A stretch of 64,000 nucleotides of DNA from Isoetes taiwanensis. Its lineage: Eukaryota; Streptophyta; Lycopodiopsida; Isoetales; Isoetaceae. The DNA is taken from the NCBI GenBank assembly GCA_021234155.1, contig JAJEKV010000036.1, positions 8,135,426-8,199,425 of the forward strand, in the 5' to 3' direction. A program made the translations under genes and the position numbers. A model generated the notes under the pieces. That model saw only the letters and a list, made by a program, of their open reading frames with translations, was not told the DNA's origin and did no database searches. Positions 24,000-33,436 of this stretch are shown in pieces (position 1 is the first letter of the stretch; each line of letters opens with the position of its first letter).

Positions 24000-24575
24000 A
24001 CCACAGATGCAGCGAAACTTGCTGAAAGCCCAAGCCATGCATTTAAGAAAGGTTATAAGAAAGATATTTCTGTCAGCAACACCTTAATTGGCTTGTGTTA
24101 AATATGGCTCACTTGCAGAGGCATGAAATGTTTTTGACAAGATGCCACTCCGAGATGTTGTTACATCACTAGTTTCAGGATATGCAGAAAATGGATTTGG
24201 CATGGAAGCATTGAATTGTTTCAATCAGAAGAAACTAAACAGAAAATCTCCAAATGCTGTCACTTTTGCTTGCTGCTTGAAAGCTTGTGGCAGTGTGGGA
24301 GAAAAATAGACAGGGGCTGAGCATGCATAAGCAAGTTATTAATATGGGAATGGAAAGAGACCCTTTTGTTGGCAACATGCTGGTTGACATGTATGCCAAA
24401 TGCAGTCTGCTTGTTGAAGCAAAGGAAGTCTTTGACTCGCTGCCAAGTCGGGATGTTATTTTTGAAATAATCCCATGGTATACAGAAAATGGGCCTATAG
24501 TAGAAGCTTGGGATTCTGTGATCAAATCAAGCTGATGGCATTCTCCCAAATATAGTCACTTTCAGTTGTGCTTAA
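24000..24575 (+). pseudogene. PLS-class pentatricopeptide repeat (PPR) pseudogene
   Basis: Successive PPR units can be read across changing frames. KDISVSNTLIGLC is followed, after an in-frame stop, by LPLRDVV-like and VSGYAENGFGMEALNCF peptides, then AVTFACCLKACGSVGEK and a stop (TAG near 24308), then DPFVGNMLVDMYAKCSLLVE and AKEVFDSLPSRDVI. This succession (N.L.DMY.KCG, VFD.MP.RDV, W...ISGY..NG..EAL, P..VTF...L.AC) is diagnostic of plant P-L-S PPR proteins, which bind organellar RNA and often specify C-to-U editing. About four to five units remain. No organelle-targeting leader and no E/DYW end is present. Internal stops and at least two frame changes show it is not functional. Copies of this family are abundant in seed-free plants. 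Confidence 0.85.
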
Positions 24576-24579
24576 AATA

Positions 24580-25839
24580 GTAAATATCCATTGGATTGGG
24601 GTGAAACTCTGTGGATATGTCAGTTTTTTCTAGAGGAAGATGGATAAGGCAGAGACGAACGAGCAGCAAAATGCATTACAGATGCTTGGTAAACGCATTT
24701 ACAAGGGTTTGAAAAATAACTTTTAGTTATTTGCTTATGGGTTTTGCATTTGTTTTTAGGGTTTTTTAATGAAACTGGTTAATTTTTGAACCGAACGGGA
24801 TGAGAAGCCCAATTTGTCTATAATCAAGAGGGGGACAGGCCAAGGATGTATTGGAAGATGAGTATTGATTTATCAAAACCCTGATACCTTCAGAAGGGTT
24901 AGGCTATTGCCATTACACATCTGGTGTTATATATGAAATCTTGTTTTTAAATGAAAAATATTCAGTTTGAGCTCTGTGCTTTTAGACCTTGTGCTCCAAA
25001 TGTTGTCTTCTATCTCCTCTAATTAAAAGCAATGAGTCATCAAAGTAATATTGTCTTACACAATGAAATCTTCAATAATCATTACATACAACATCATACT
25101 TTGTAATCAAACATGTTCTAAAGCATTTAAGTTTATTGTGCTAATATATTGTGGTCAAATATCATGCTCCAATATCATATGATGAAATTTCACACATGAA
25201 GCACTATTAAATATCATATATATGATTGCAAAATCGTATCGATTAACTATTTGAAATCATAGGAAAAACGTCATAGTAACAGATTTAAACCATGGCAATT
25301 TGCCACGTTATATGTTGTCCATCAATTACTACAAAATATCACCCATTTTAAATTGCTAGAAAAACTAACTAAAATAATTATGTTATATTACCATGGAGAA
25401 AAATAGGGTGAAAAAAAAATATATTAGCATATTTAAACCAAGTAGATTTACCATATTGTGTATTCGTGATTAATCACTATAAAGCACCATGAAAATTAAG
25501 TACTGCAAAGCATCATGATAATTATGCGCTTAAAATTACCATGTCAATATACTGCAGAATATAGATGTGATCAAATTCCAATCTACGAAACTGGACATAC
25601 TAAACAATAGTACATATCATATAGTTTAAGTTGTTACAAAGACCAATTAAGTTTTCCATGTTTCAGTACCATGTCATAAAACAATGTTAGCTTACCACCT
25701 TCGAAAAATATGTTGATGAACCATATTAGATAATTAGACATGGTTTGTAAACTTTTGAACCCACTAACATGTACTGATGTATGGATTTAATTTTCACCAA
25801 CAAATCATGGAAAAAAAATCATATTGGTTCAATTTTGGG
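24580..25839. other. AT-rich DNA with scattered ACCATG/ATCATG repeats
   Basis: No gene is supported. Short motifs such as TACCATG, AGCACCATGAAAATTA and AGCATCATGATAATTA recur irregularly between about 25380 and 25680, which suggests a decayed tandem or transposon interior. It may belong to the CACTA-like element ending at 26328, but no left terminus was found. Confidence 0.4.
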
Positions 25840-26328
25840 GGTCTTGTGCCACGTCAGCATGTGTGCTAGCAAAGGACAAGCTGGCACGGCCATATCGGCT
25901 GACACAGTGGCAGCCACGAGACGCCACATGTCACGTCGTCGTTGAACGATGTCGCCACAGTGGCTGCCACATCAGCGGCCGCGCTGGCGACGTCGCACTG
26001 GAACGTGCACAGTGGCAGCCGATGTGTCGTTGGCGACGATGAACGACGTTGCCAGCGCGTCTGTCACATCAGCGGCCGCGCTGGAGATGCCGCACTGGAC
26101 GCACGGCCGCGTGGCAGCGCCACGTGTCCGAACAGTCGTTTAACGACGACTTGTCATCACTCAACGACGCCGCAGTTGCGACGTGCATAACAACGACAAC
26201 TGAACGTAAAACGACATCCAGACGTCGTTATTGGCATCGTTTATCGACGTTTTTTCGACATTTATCGATGCTTAAATGACATCTGGACGTCGTTATAGAC
26301 GTCGATATGGGGCAACATTTTTGTAGTG
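25840..26328. mobile_element. CACTA-type (EnSpm) DNA transposon end with ACGTCG-rich subterminal repeats
   Basis: Read on the minus strand the sequence starting at 26328 is CACTACAAAAATGTTGCCCC. This fits the CACTA terminal signature, and plant members commonly begin CACTACAA. Behind it lie many GACGTC, AACGACG and CATCGATAAA motifs, as expected for transposase-binding subterminal repeats, and then GC-rich AGCGGCCGCGCTGG copies (about 25970 and 26070). The terminus lies inside a LINE endonuclease frame, with CTG at 26329-26331 as the candidate 3-bp target duplication. No transposase ORF is visible and the opposite terminus was not found, so the left boundary given is only where the motif-rich DNA begins. 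Confidence 0.6.
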
Positions 26329-26331
26329 CTG

Positions 26332-26509
26332 TGCATTCTTTGAAAATAGAGTAGCAATGGTATCCTGGCAAGTCGGGTAGTCTATGTCCAGCATGCTCCC
26401 ATGTTTCCATGAGGAAGATGAGGTCCATATCGACAGCAACTGAGTTGAGACTGTCTCCCTTCTGCCATGGGAAGCCCCGACAATTCCAAGAGACCATGCG
26501 CAGGCACAA
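26332..26509 (-). pseudogene. LINE ORF2 apurinic-type endonuclease, N-terminal piece
   Basis: The frame reads MVSWNCRGFPWQKGDSLNSV, then DLIFLMETWEHAG and LPGYHCYSIFKEC. The WNCRG motif and the glutamate in METW correspond to the first metal-binding motifs of the exonuclease-endonuclease-phosphatase fold used by LINEs to nick target DNA. About 60 residues remain of a domain that normally has more than 200. The frame is interrupted at the CACTA-type terminus. Confidence 0.7.
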
Positions 26510-26584
26510 TCCCTATTTACTGGCAGGAGCTGCAGCAGTAGGTTTTCTGGTGGCAGCACACGGGGTGGTGGTGGAGGCATTTGC

Positions 26585-27885
26585 GTCCCTGACTGTAAAG
26601 ATGACTACCCAGTGACGTTCAGGGCGCTGGGCTCCATGGCGTGTCGCCCTAGCAATGTGTACGCGTGTGTGGAATTCATCCCACCAGGGATGCATTAATG
26701 CGAGCCGCTGTTGATGAGATGCTCTCCTGCCTCCTCTTTCAGGCCGCATACCACCACATTGTGGCTCCCGTGATCTTAAACCCCCGGAACTCGGGGGTTG
26801 CCCGGGCTCGTGGTGGGCGCCATGCGGCATTCACTGTTTGCGTTGTGCGGGGCATGTCTTGTGACCTGTGGTGGGGTGGTGGTTGCATGGGGTAGCTTGG
26901 TGACGCAGCGTAGGGCTGCCCTGGTCGGCGTCTTGCAGGCCCCCGGGTATGTGGATCTGTCATATCCCGTGCTGCGGCCTCTGCTCTCTGTAGTCGGGAG
27001 CTCAGCTCTGGCTTCCATTGTTCTTTGCCTTTGCCAATTCATGTGTGCATCGCCGTAATTGTTCATGGGCTTCCACATGAAGGCCCTTGCCTTGCTGGGC
27101 GACGGTTGCCCTAAGCTCCTGCAGCTCTCGGTCTCATGCGTTGGCCTTCCTCTGAAGCTCTCTCAACTCGGATTGACTTGCTTCGAAGGCAGTCTGCATG
27201 TCTAGCATGGTGGTGCGTGGCGGCCTCCGCGGCTTCCGATTGGAGGCGGGAGATGGTTGCCCTTGTCTCCTGATCGGCATGCTGTCTATCTTGTGCCATA
27301 ACCTCTATGATGGTGGAGAGGGAGTCCACACGAGCCCGCAGGTCAACAAGGTCTTGCTTCTGCTATTGTCTTTCAAAGTGTGCCAAACGGATGCCGTCTT
27401 CCAGTTGCTGTGCCTGGGTCTCCATCTCTGCAATCCTCTGTCTCTCTGCTGCCAGTTGTCTTCTGAGAACATGGGGCATCGAGGATTGGATCTCTTCTGC
27501 CAGGTCTGCAATTCGGGTCCTGTTGCCTGCGATTCCTGCCTCCAGTTTTTTCAAAGACGTCGTCTGTGCCTGGTCTGCCATCGAGTCTGAACAATAATTA
27601 GCTTCCTCCTGGGTCGATCTTGCTGATTAGGCCTTTGCCCGTGCCTCTCTCCTCATGGAAGTGGCCTCTCCCATGTTCTTGTCATCTGGTCGGAGCCGTT
27701 TACGTGGGGGGACCATCCGCTTGATCCTCCTGGGCGGGCTTGTCCTGTCTGGGATAGGTAGCTTGGGGGCATGCGTGAGCAGTATTCGGGGGCTTGGCCT
27801 GGGCCTGGGCCTGGGTGTGGGCTATAGCTTGAGGGGTGTCTGCCTCTTGATGGGGTTTTGGGTAGGGAGGTTCAGAAGTGGCCAT
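26585..27885 (-). pseudogene. LINE ORF1-like coiled-coil protein, frameshifted
   Basis: In minus-strand order: a Pro/Gln/Ala-rich N-terminus (27885-27700); a segment with regular heptads, including LKKLEAGIAGNRTRIADLAE and LAAERQRIAEMETQAQQLED (27581-27363), which I read as a trimerising coiled coil; a second helical stretch AQDRQHADQETRATISRLQS (27329-27230); and a Pro/Arg-rich part (26963-26739). LINE ORF1 proteins package element RNA. No zinc knuckle or RRM can be seen. At least three frame changes or stops separate the segments. Assignment rests on composition and on the endonuclease that follows, not on a conserved domain. Confidence 0.5.
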
Positions 27886-27960
27886 TGTTGATTGGAATCT
27901 GCAAGATCCAGAAGTGAATTAAAAGCGTACATGAAGTATATAGGGATTCAAAGATTAGAA

Positions 27961-28095
27961 GAATAGAATAGAATAGAATAGAATAGAATAGAATAGAATA
28001 GAATAGAATAGATTTTTTAGCGTCCATGGAGACCGATTGGCCTATGGGACCCAAACAAAAAGAGAGCAGCAAACGTATTACTGAAGGAAAGTATA
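27961..28095 (-). mobile_element. 5'-truncated LINE 3' end with (TATTC)n tail
   Basis: On the plus strand, (GAATA)n at 27961-28011 is followed by GCGTCCATGGAGACCGATTG and GGCCTATGGGACCCAA. Apart from a few substitutions this equals the 3' end of the LINE at 61494-61560. On the minus strand it is therefore a LINE 3' UTR ending in (TATTC)n. Similarity fades at about 28095, consistent with the 5' truncation typical of target-primed reverse transcription. Confidence 0.75.
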
Positions 28096-28184
28096 AAGAG
28101 TGCCCACCCTTAGTGGTTAGTATATATGGGGGGCTTTGGGGGGGTTCAACCCTATGGGTGGAGGGCTCAATTCCGGTTATTGCC

Positions 28185-29100
28185 GGAATTCTTTTGGAGT
28201 GGGAAGGAGTTGGAAGCTGGGCTATTAGAGCTTTTCCCTTTGAGCCTGGTAAGGAACTTTCAAAGCATGCTATTCAAATCGGCGGACTTTGCCGGACTTT
28301 GCAAAAAGCCGTTTTCACTTATGATTTGAAGCATCAAGAACTCTTTTGGAGTTGGAAGCTGGGCTATTAGAGCTTTTGCCTTTGAGGCTGGTAATCAAAC
28401 CGGCGGACTTTGCAAAAAGGCGTTTTCATTTATGATTTGAAGCATCAAGAAAAAGGCGTTTTCATTTATGATTTGAAGCATCAAGAACTCTTTTGGAGTT
28501 GGAAGCTGGGCTATTAGAGCTTTTGCCTTTGAGCCTGACAAGGAACTCTCAAAGCATCAAGAACTCTTTTGGAGTTGGAAGCTGGGCTAGGAACTCTCAA
28601 AGCATCAAGAACTCTTTTGGAGTTGAAAGCTGGGCTATTAGAGCTTTTGCCTTTGAGCCCAGTAAGGAACTCTCAAAGCATCAAGAACTCTTTTGAGTTG
28701 GAAGGCGGGATAGGAACTCTCAAAGCATCAAGAACTCTTTTGGAGTTGGAAGCTGGGCTATTAGAGCTTTTGCTGGACTTTGCAAAGCATGGTATTCAAA
28801 CCGGCAGACTTTGCAAAGAGGCGCCTTAAAGCTGGGCTATTAGAGGACTTTGCAAAAAGGCACTTTAAAGCTGGGCTATTAGAGCTTTTGCCAGAGCTTT
28901 TGCCTTTGAGCCTGGTAAGGAACTCCCAAAGCATGGTATTCAAACCGGCGGACTTTGCAAAGCATGGTATTTAAACCAGCGGACTTTGCAAAAAGGCGCT
29001 TTAATTTATGATTTGAACCTTGTAAGGAACTCTCAAAGCATGGTATTCAAACCGGTGGACTTTGCAAAAAGGCACTTTAATTTATGATTTGAAGCCATAA
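28185..29100 (+). repeat. Composite minisatellite (~76-bp and ~60-bp modules)
   Basis: Two modules alternate irregularly. One is ACTCTTTTGGAGTTGGAAGC followed by TGGGCTATTAGAGC and TTTTGCCTTTGAGCCTGGTA. The other is GGTATTCAAACCGGCGGACT followed by TTGCAAAAAGGCG and TTATGATTTGAAGC. More than a dozen module copies with partial deletions are present. The short ORFs here follow the repeat and are not genes. Confidence 0.9.
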
Positions 29101-29150
29101 TGCACCGGTTTTGACCAGCCGAGAAGGGAGGGGTTTTGACTAGTCGAGTA

Positions 29151-29234
29151 GGGAGAGGGGAGAAGGGAGAAGGGAGAAGGGAGAAGGGAGAAGGGCGAAG
29201 GGAAGGGAGAAGGCAGAAGGCGGAAGGCGGAGGG
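29151..29234 (+). repeat. GGGAGAA tandem tract, G-quadruplex capable
   Basis: At least eight GGG runs separated by 3-4-nt loops (GGGAGAAGGGAGAAGGGAGA and continuing). The pattern satisfies the usual sequence rule for intramolecular G-quadruplexes on the plus strand. Confidence 0.85.
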
Positions 29235-29239
29235 CTGGA

Positions 29240-29593
29240 TGTTTTGAAGCTTTATATGTGTGACTTGTTATTTCAGATATATAGGTCTATTCATAAGGAT
29301 CATGGTTTAGAAAAGTTACACATTATGGAAGTGAAGCTAAGAATAAGAAAAAGATAGTGCATATAATATAGACTGAAAAAGACATTGCATTTAGTAAAGA
29401 CATTTTCTGGCATGTTAGTCACTCTAATTTGCTCTCTACTTTTCTCTGGCTTTGAGATTTCTTTAGCTCTTAAGTTTATAAAAGAGTTCAAATATTTCTA
29501 GTTTATATTCAGCAACAAATTAGGGAATACAGCAGAGGCTAAGGGCTGTATAGGCAAGGCAAATGCATTTGAGTAAAAAGTGGACGGAATAAG
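29240..29593. other. No gene seen
   Basis: AT-rich DNA with short ORFs only, none with recognisable content. Confidence 0.45.
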
Positions 29594-29847
29594 TTACGGG
29601 ACAGAGAGGCTCAGCCTCCGCCGTACACAAGGATAGCGAGGGCTGGACCCACCAACTGGTAATCCGGACCACTATAAACTCCCGCCATAGAATAACAGCC
29701 AGCATGAAAAGACACAATGCATATGTATATAAGTGTGGTATTTGTAGTAAAAACGGAGACTGGGATACGCTACGGACTGAGGGGTCTAACCCCCGCTGTA
29801 GGCCAGGATAGCGAGGGCATGACCCTCCAACTGGTTCCCGGATCACC
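29594..29847 (-). repeat. Two ~78-bp direct repeats related to LINE/PLE flank motifs
   Basis: Copies at about 29594-29672 and 29768-29847 (offset about 175 bp). Both contain GGATAGCGAGGGC, GACCC, CCAACTGGT and CCGGA. Part of copy one, CCGTACACAAGGATAGCGAGGG, resembles the motif CTACACAAG..AGGGCCTG found at 30908 and 33072. They may be relics of one element's 3' region. Confidence 0.6.
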
Positions 29848-29849
29848 AA

Positions 29850-30609
29850 AATGACTGAAGGAGAGCCTAAAGGCTTTAACAAATAATAGCTTACAAGTGC
29901 TCTTACATCAAATGCTTGAGGATGTGTTGCAGATTATGTGAAGACATCCATAGAATAATCAAAAACCATGTTTGGGACTCTACAAGAAGTTTTTCCAACT
30001 GCAGAATGTCCAACGAAGTGGAACAGGGAATAGCACAATCAATTATGCTGCAGGCCTTCAAAAAACTCGAAGATGAGGACGTTCATCTAATCAGGTTTTT
30101 TCATTTGAATTGAATATCTAGTAACACACAAAACAAGGGAAGGGTGATACCATTATCTGCATAATCTGGATGATTGATCTTTTCATTCTTTTATCATCAT
30201 TAGGTATAAATATAGATTGGCTGTTGTAAGCTATGAAATTGGACGGTTTCTTTGCACAATGCATCAGTTCTATCAACATAGTATATGCATGCTATGTATG
30301 AAATTAGGAAGTTTCTTTAGACGCTTTACACTAATATAAATCTGAACTATTAGGCAGTGACTACATAAGCTGGGGATTGTGTTAACATAGTGTAGTTAGA
30401 ATATTTCAAGATGGTTTATAAACACGGACCTTTGGACACGTGATGTTATGTTGACAGTAATTACTGCATATTCATAGCTCCGGATTGGAGCTCTAATCAG
30501 TACTAATCAGTTTAGTTTAGGGTTTTTGCAGCCTAACAATAATGTCGTGGGAAAAATCCAAAATCCAGAATGACGAAAAACGGATCTGATAATAATACTG
30601 TGCATCAGT
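29850..30609. other. No gene seen
   Basis: The 65-codon ORF at 29916-30113 has no known domain and no supporting context. A single TTTAGGG is present near 30517 but there is no telomeric array. From about 30520 the sequence may already belong to the LINE 3' region that follows. Confidence 0.4.
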
Positions 30610-30970
30610 GAGCCCATTACTATTAAGGTTTTTCCTCGAAAACCCTTCGGGCAGGGTTTTTTAATCCTGATAGTAATCGGCGTCACTAATGTAGCCCAAG
30701 TCATAGACAGGGAAAGAGGGTTTGTAATATGAACCGCACAAAAGCGGCTCATAAACCCCACACAAATTGTTCAGTTAAAAGTCTGATTGATAACGACGCA
30801 TCACTGCACGGCCACGAAGCTGAAATAGAAAAAAAGTCAGCCTTCAGAAAAGGCTACATCATAACAGCGTGATGTGCTAGTAGCGCCCTTTCAGGGAGCT
30901 CGCCCATGCTACACAAGTCCAGGGGCCTGAGGGCACAAGGGACGTTAATGTCTATTCTATTCTATTCTAT
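30610..30970 (+). mobile_element. LINE 3' UTR with terminal hairpin and (TATTC)n tail
   Basis: 30617-30676 forms a hairpin with perfect 7-bp outer arms (TTACTAT/ATAGTAA) enclosing AAGGTTTTTC..GAAAACCC and GGGTTTTTTAATCC. The same structure, same order and similar sequence, lies in the 3' UTR of the minus-strand LINE at 61576-61630. Downstream, GACGTTAATG leads into TCTATTCTATTCTATTCTAT (30951-30970), the same pentanucleotide tail. This is thus the 3' end of a plus-strand member of the LINE family. Upstream coding sequence is absent, as expected for a 5'-truncated copy. Confidence 0.7.
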
Positions 30971-30984
30971 ACTCTTCCTATCTA

Positions 30985-32948
30985 AGATCCTTGATAAATT
31001 CTGTATTCTAAAGGTATTTCGTAAGGTTTTGACTGAATTTCTGGGGGATATGGGCAAGGAAATCATAGATGGTACAATGTTTACTTGGAAATATGCTGAG
31101 AATCTATGGGATATCTGTTACAAACCCTTTTATGTGTTTGCCCAAGAGGCGGAGGCCGTCTGCCCATGCAGTAACCCAAATTTAAAGAGCTTCATTGACA
31201 AATCCATTGGGCATGTTAGAACAACCAAGCTCGAAATAATTAAGAACTCGACTCTTAGAAGCCTATTTCAGAAGGCCTTAGTCATGTCCCAGACAAGTGC
31301 CTAGTAGAGAAAGAATTGTTGAAGGAGATGGAAATAGCATGTGACACTATTTTCGACTTACACAAGTATAAGTATGCACATATACATGATACTGATAAAG
31401 AGTTGATTAAAGAAAAGGTGGGAGCAGAAATAAAGGATTTAAGTAGGGCTGCTGTAGGAGGGATGTCACAAGAAGATTTCCTCTTAATGACCCTTTTGTA
31501 ACTAGCAATTTAATATGGCTCACACAGAACTTGTACATTGCTGGTGTGGACAAAGCATCAAACAATCCATCGTTTATATGTCCAAAGCATGTTAGAGAGC
31601 TGGCTTTAGCAAGGCTTAGTAGTTCAGATTTTCGAGCAGTGAACATAGATGGGGAAAAAATTATTATGGAATTGCAAGAGGGGATGCGAGACTATGCGGG
31701 AATTGTAGTTTTTGAATCCACTAAATTACCTTACCTACTTGGGTTATTTAAGGCGCATAAAAGTGATTATAGATGGATCACAAATGCACATGGGACCATA
31801 TTTACTGAAATAGATAATATGATCACTGCTGTATTAAATGCTATAGTGGAATTTTGGCCTGAAGTGTCTAAGGACTTATGTGCCAGCATTTACACAATGA
31901 TCCCACAAAGTTAATCCGAACTAGATCGTTGGTTCTATTTATGATGTAGCATTAAATCTACCCAATAAATTGAAGAGGTATTTGTGGCAGACATCACTCG
32001 ATGTTACGAGAACATACCTCTAAAAGGTGACAGTGGTATATGTGCAATTATGCAAAAAGTAGCCATGGCTACATGGAGCTATATGCTAAAGCAGAATAGG
32101 AGACATGAACTCTGGCTAAAGAAAGCTAGTGACAGTAAATTTACAGCTAAGTGGTTCAAAAATATTCCACAAGGTAGATGCTGGCAAAAAATGAATTATG
32201 ACAAGTTTATTAAAGCTAATAATTGGTTGTTAGAAAATTGTTATATTAGGATGGGTAATAAATTCTGGAAACAGGTTTCTGGAATCCCCATCGGATTAGC
32301 ATGCAACTCATGCTGGTGCAATATGTATCATGCATGGTTCGTGTTGGTTTTTATTAAAAGCCTAGCTAAACAGGGCAGATATGATGACATCAAGATGTTT
32401 AGACATGTGTTCAGGTATATAGATGACCTTTGGCCATTAACTGTCCAAATATCAGGAATTTTTTAAGCTGCTTGTAGCAAGGAGAAGTGAATGGAATCCA
32501 AATCTATGATATGAATTATTTAGGCATTAAGGAAGAGACTATAATGTCTAAAAGAAATGATCCAAGTGGATTTTATGGCAACAAAGCCAACTTTTTGAAC
32601 ATAACTATTCAGGTTGCTAATAGGCTCCTTGGAATCTTTAAAACAACCCGGTTTGATAAAAGGGATAGCTTGCCTTTTAAAGTCACTAGGTTTGTGCATG
32701 CTAGCAGTAGCAGACCATACATGCAAGCAAGGAATGTAGCACTCTCTCAGGTGATGCCATATATGTACGTGAATTCTGAACCCATTAGTGCTGCCAAAGA
32801 CCTTATGTGTTTAATGGATAATTTCTATTGTAATGGCTTTGATAAGCATGGATTAAAGACAAAGGTCATCAAATACATTAGGGAAGGCCAGTTCCCTGGA
32901 CTTAAGTTTGACACCAACATTCTTCTACAAATGCTATCAGAATATTGA
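30985..32948 (+). pseudogene. Penelope-like / telomerase-like reverse transcriptase, frameshifted
   Basis: Consecutive ORFs in three frames form one protein of about 640 residues. The N-terminal part has CPCSNP followed by GHVRTTKLEIIKNSTLRSLF, then after a frame change GLSHVPDKCLVEKELL (about 31276-31500). Next comes LPYLLGLFKAHKSDYRWITN (31725-31785). After another frame change near 31980 comes RT motif A, VADITRCYENIPL (Asp codon at 31990-31992), then the motif-B-like GIPIGLACNSCWCNMYHAWF and motif C YIDDL (YIDD at 32416-32427). The C-terminal part has FKVTRFVHASSSRP and a thumb-like tail. The C.C..GHV.T block, the GL.HVP.K segment, FK.HK and the thumb after YIDD match the Penelope-like element layout, whose RT is the closest relative of telomerase. 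I see no GIY-YIG endonuclease, which is either lost or absent. At least three frameshifts make it a pseudogene unless they are sequence errors. A group II intron-type or other RT origin is less likely. Confidence 0.6.
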
Positions 32949-33436
32949 GAAGGTACACGTTTATTACTTGTATCTAATTCTGGCCTGAATGAGGTTTTGT
33001 TGTTATTATGGGTCCATGTATTTTATGGGATGATGGGAGACCCCTGCTGTAATGGTAGGGGTCTACCCATCCTACACAAGATAAGGGCCTGCCACCCCTC
33101 AAGGAGGTAGGGTTTTTTTTGTAAACATATAATATAGTCATTAAGGAGGCTAGCACCAGCATGTAAGTATAGACAATACTTTTTAGCTTGTGTATAAGGC
33201 CAGTTATGAACAACCGTATTTAGCTTAAACTCTTCTATGAGCGTATAAAGGTATGATGATGGGCTAAAAATACTGGAACCTATATCTAAAAAGCATGAGT
33301 GGAGTATTTTGGATATTATGAGATGCATATTGATAATGATTCGGCTAAAGATCAAATGAACAAAGAAAAAAAAGAAAAAAATAGTTAAGGGCAGAATATT
33401 TACAAGGGCTCAGGATACTTTTACCCTTGATTCGGT
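32949..33436. other. 3' flank of the PLE-like element
   Basis: Non-coding. It contains AGACCC...GGGTCT (33039-33064) as a weak hairpin and CTACCCATCCTACACAAG, then ATAAGGGCCTGCC (33063-33093). This resembles GCCCATGCTACACAAGTCCA, then GGGGCCTG (30902-30929) on the other side of the RT, in the same orientation. It could be a terminal repeat of the RT element or an adjacent LINE relic. Confidence 0.45.

Larger units (their letters stand above)
26332..27890 (-). mobile_element. LINE (non-LTR retrotransposon), 5' part, cut by a CACTA-like end
   Basis: Minus-strand order: a proline/glutamine-rich start (MATSEPPYPKPHQEADTPQ at 27885), a coiled-coil segment, a basic proline-rich tail, then the first residues of an ORF2 endonuclease at about 26509. 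That is the ORF1-ORF2 layout of an L1-like LINE. ORF2 stops being LINE-like exactly at the CACTA-type end (26328), so the reverse transcriptase half is missing here. Frames change several times. The 3' tail of a further LINE copy (27961-28095) lies just upstream in the same orientation. Confidence 0.7.

Noticed and set aside
26665-27590. Plus-strand ORFs of 76-130 codons
   Set aside because: Antisense shadows of the LINE ORF1 region, which explains the strand and the composition better.
27961-28011. (GAATA)n as an ordinary microsatellite
   Set aside because: The same pentamer follows LINE 3' sequence at two other sites in the window, so it is read as a LINE tail.
30517-30523. Telomere repeat TTTAGGG (also single copies near 3190 and 38345)
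   Set aside because: Single occurrences only. No tandem telomeric array.
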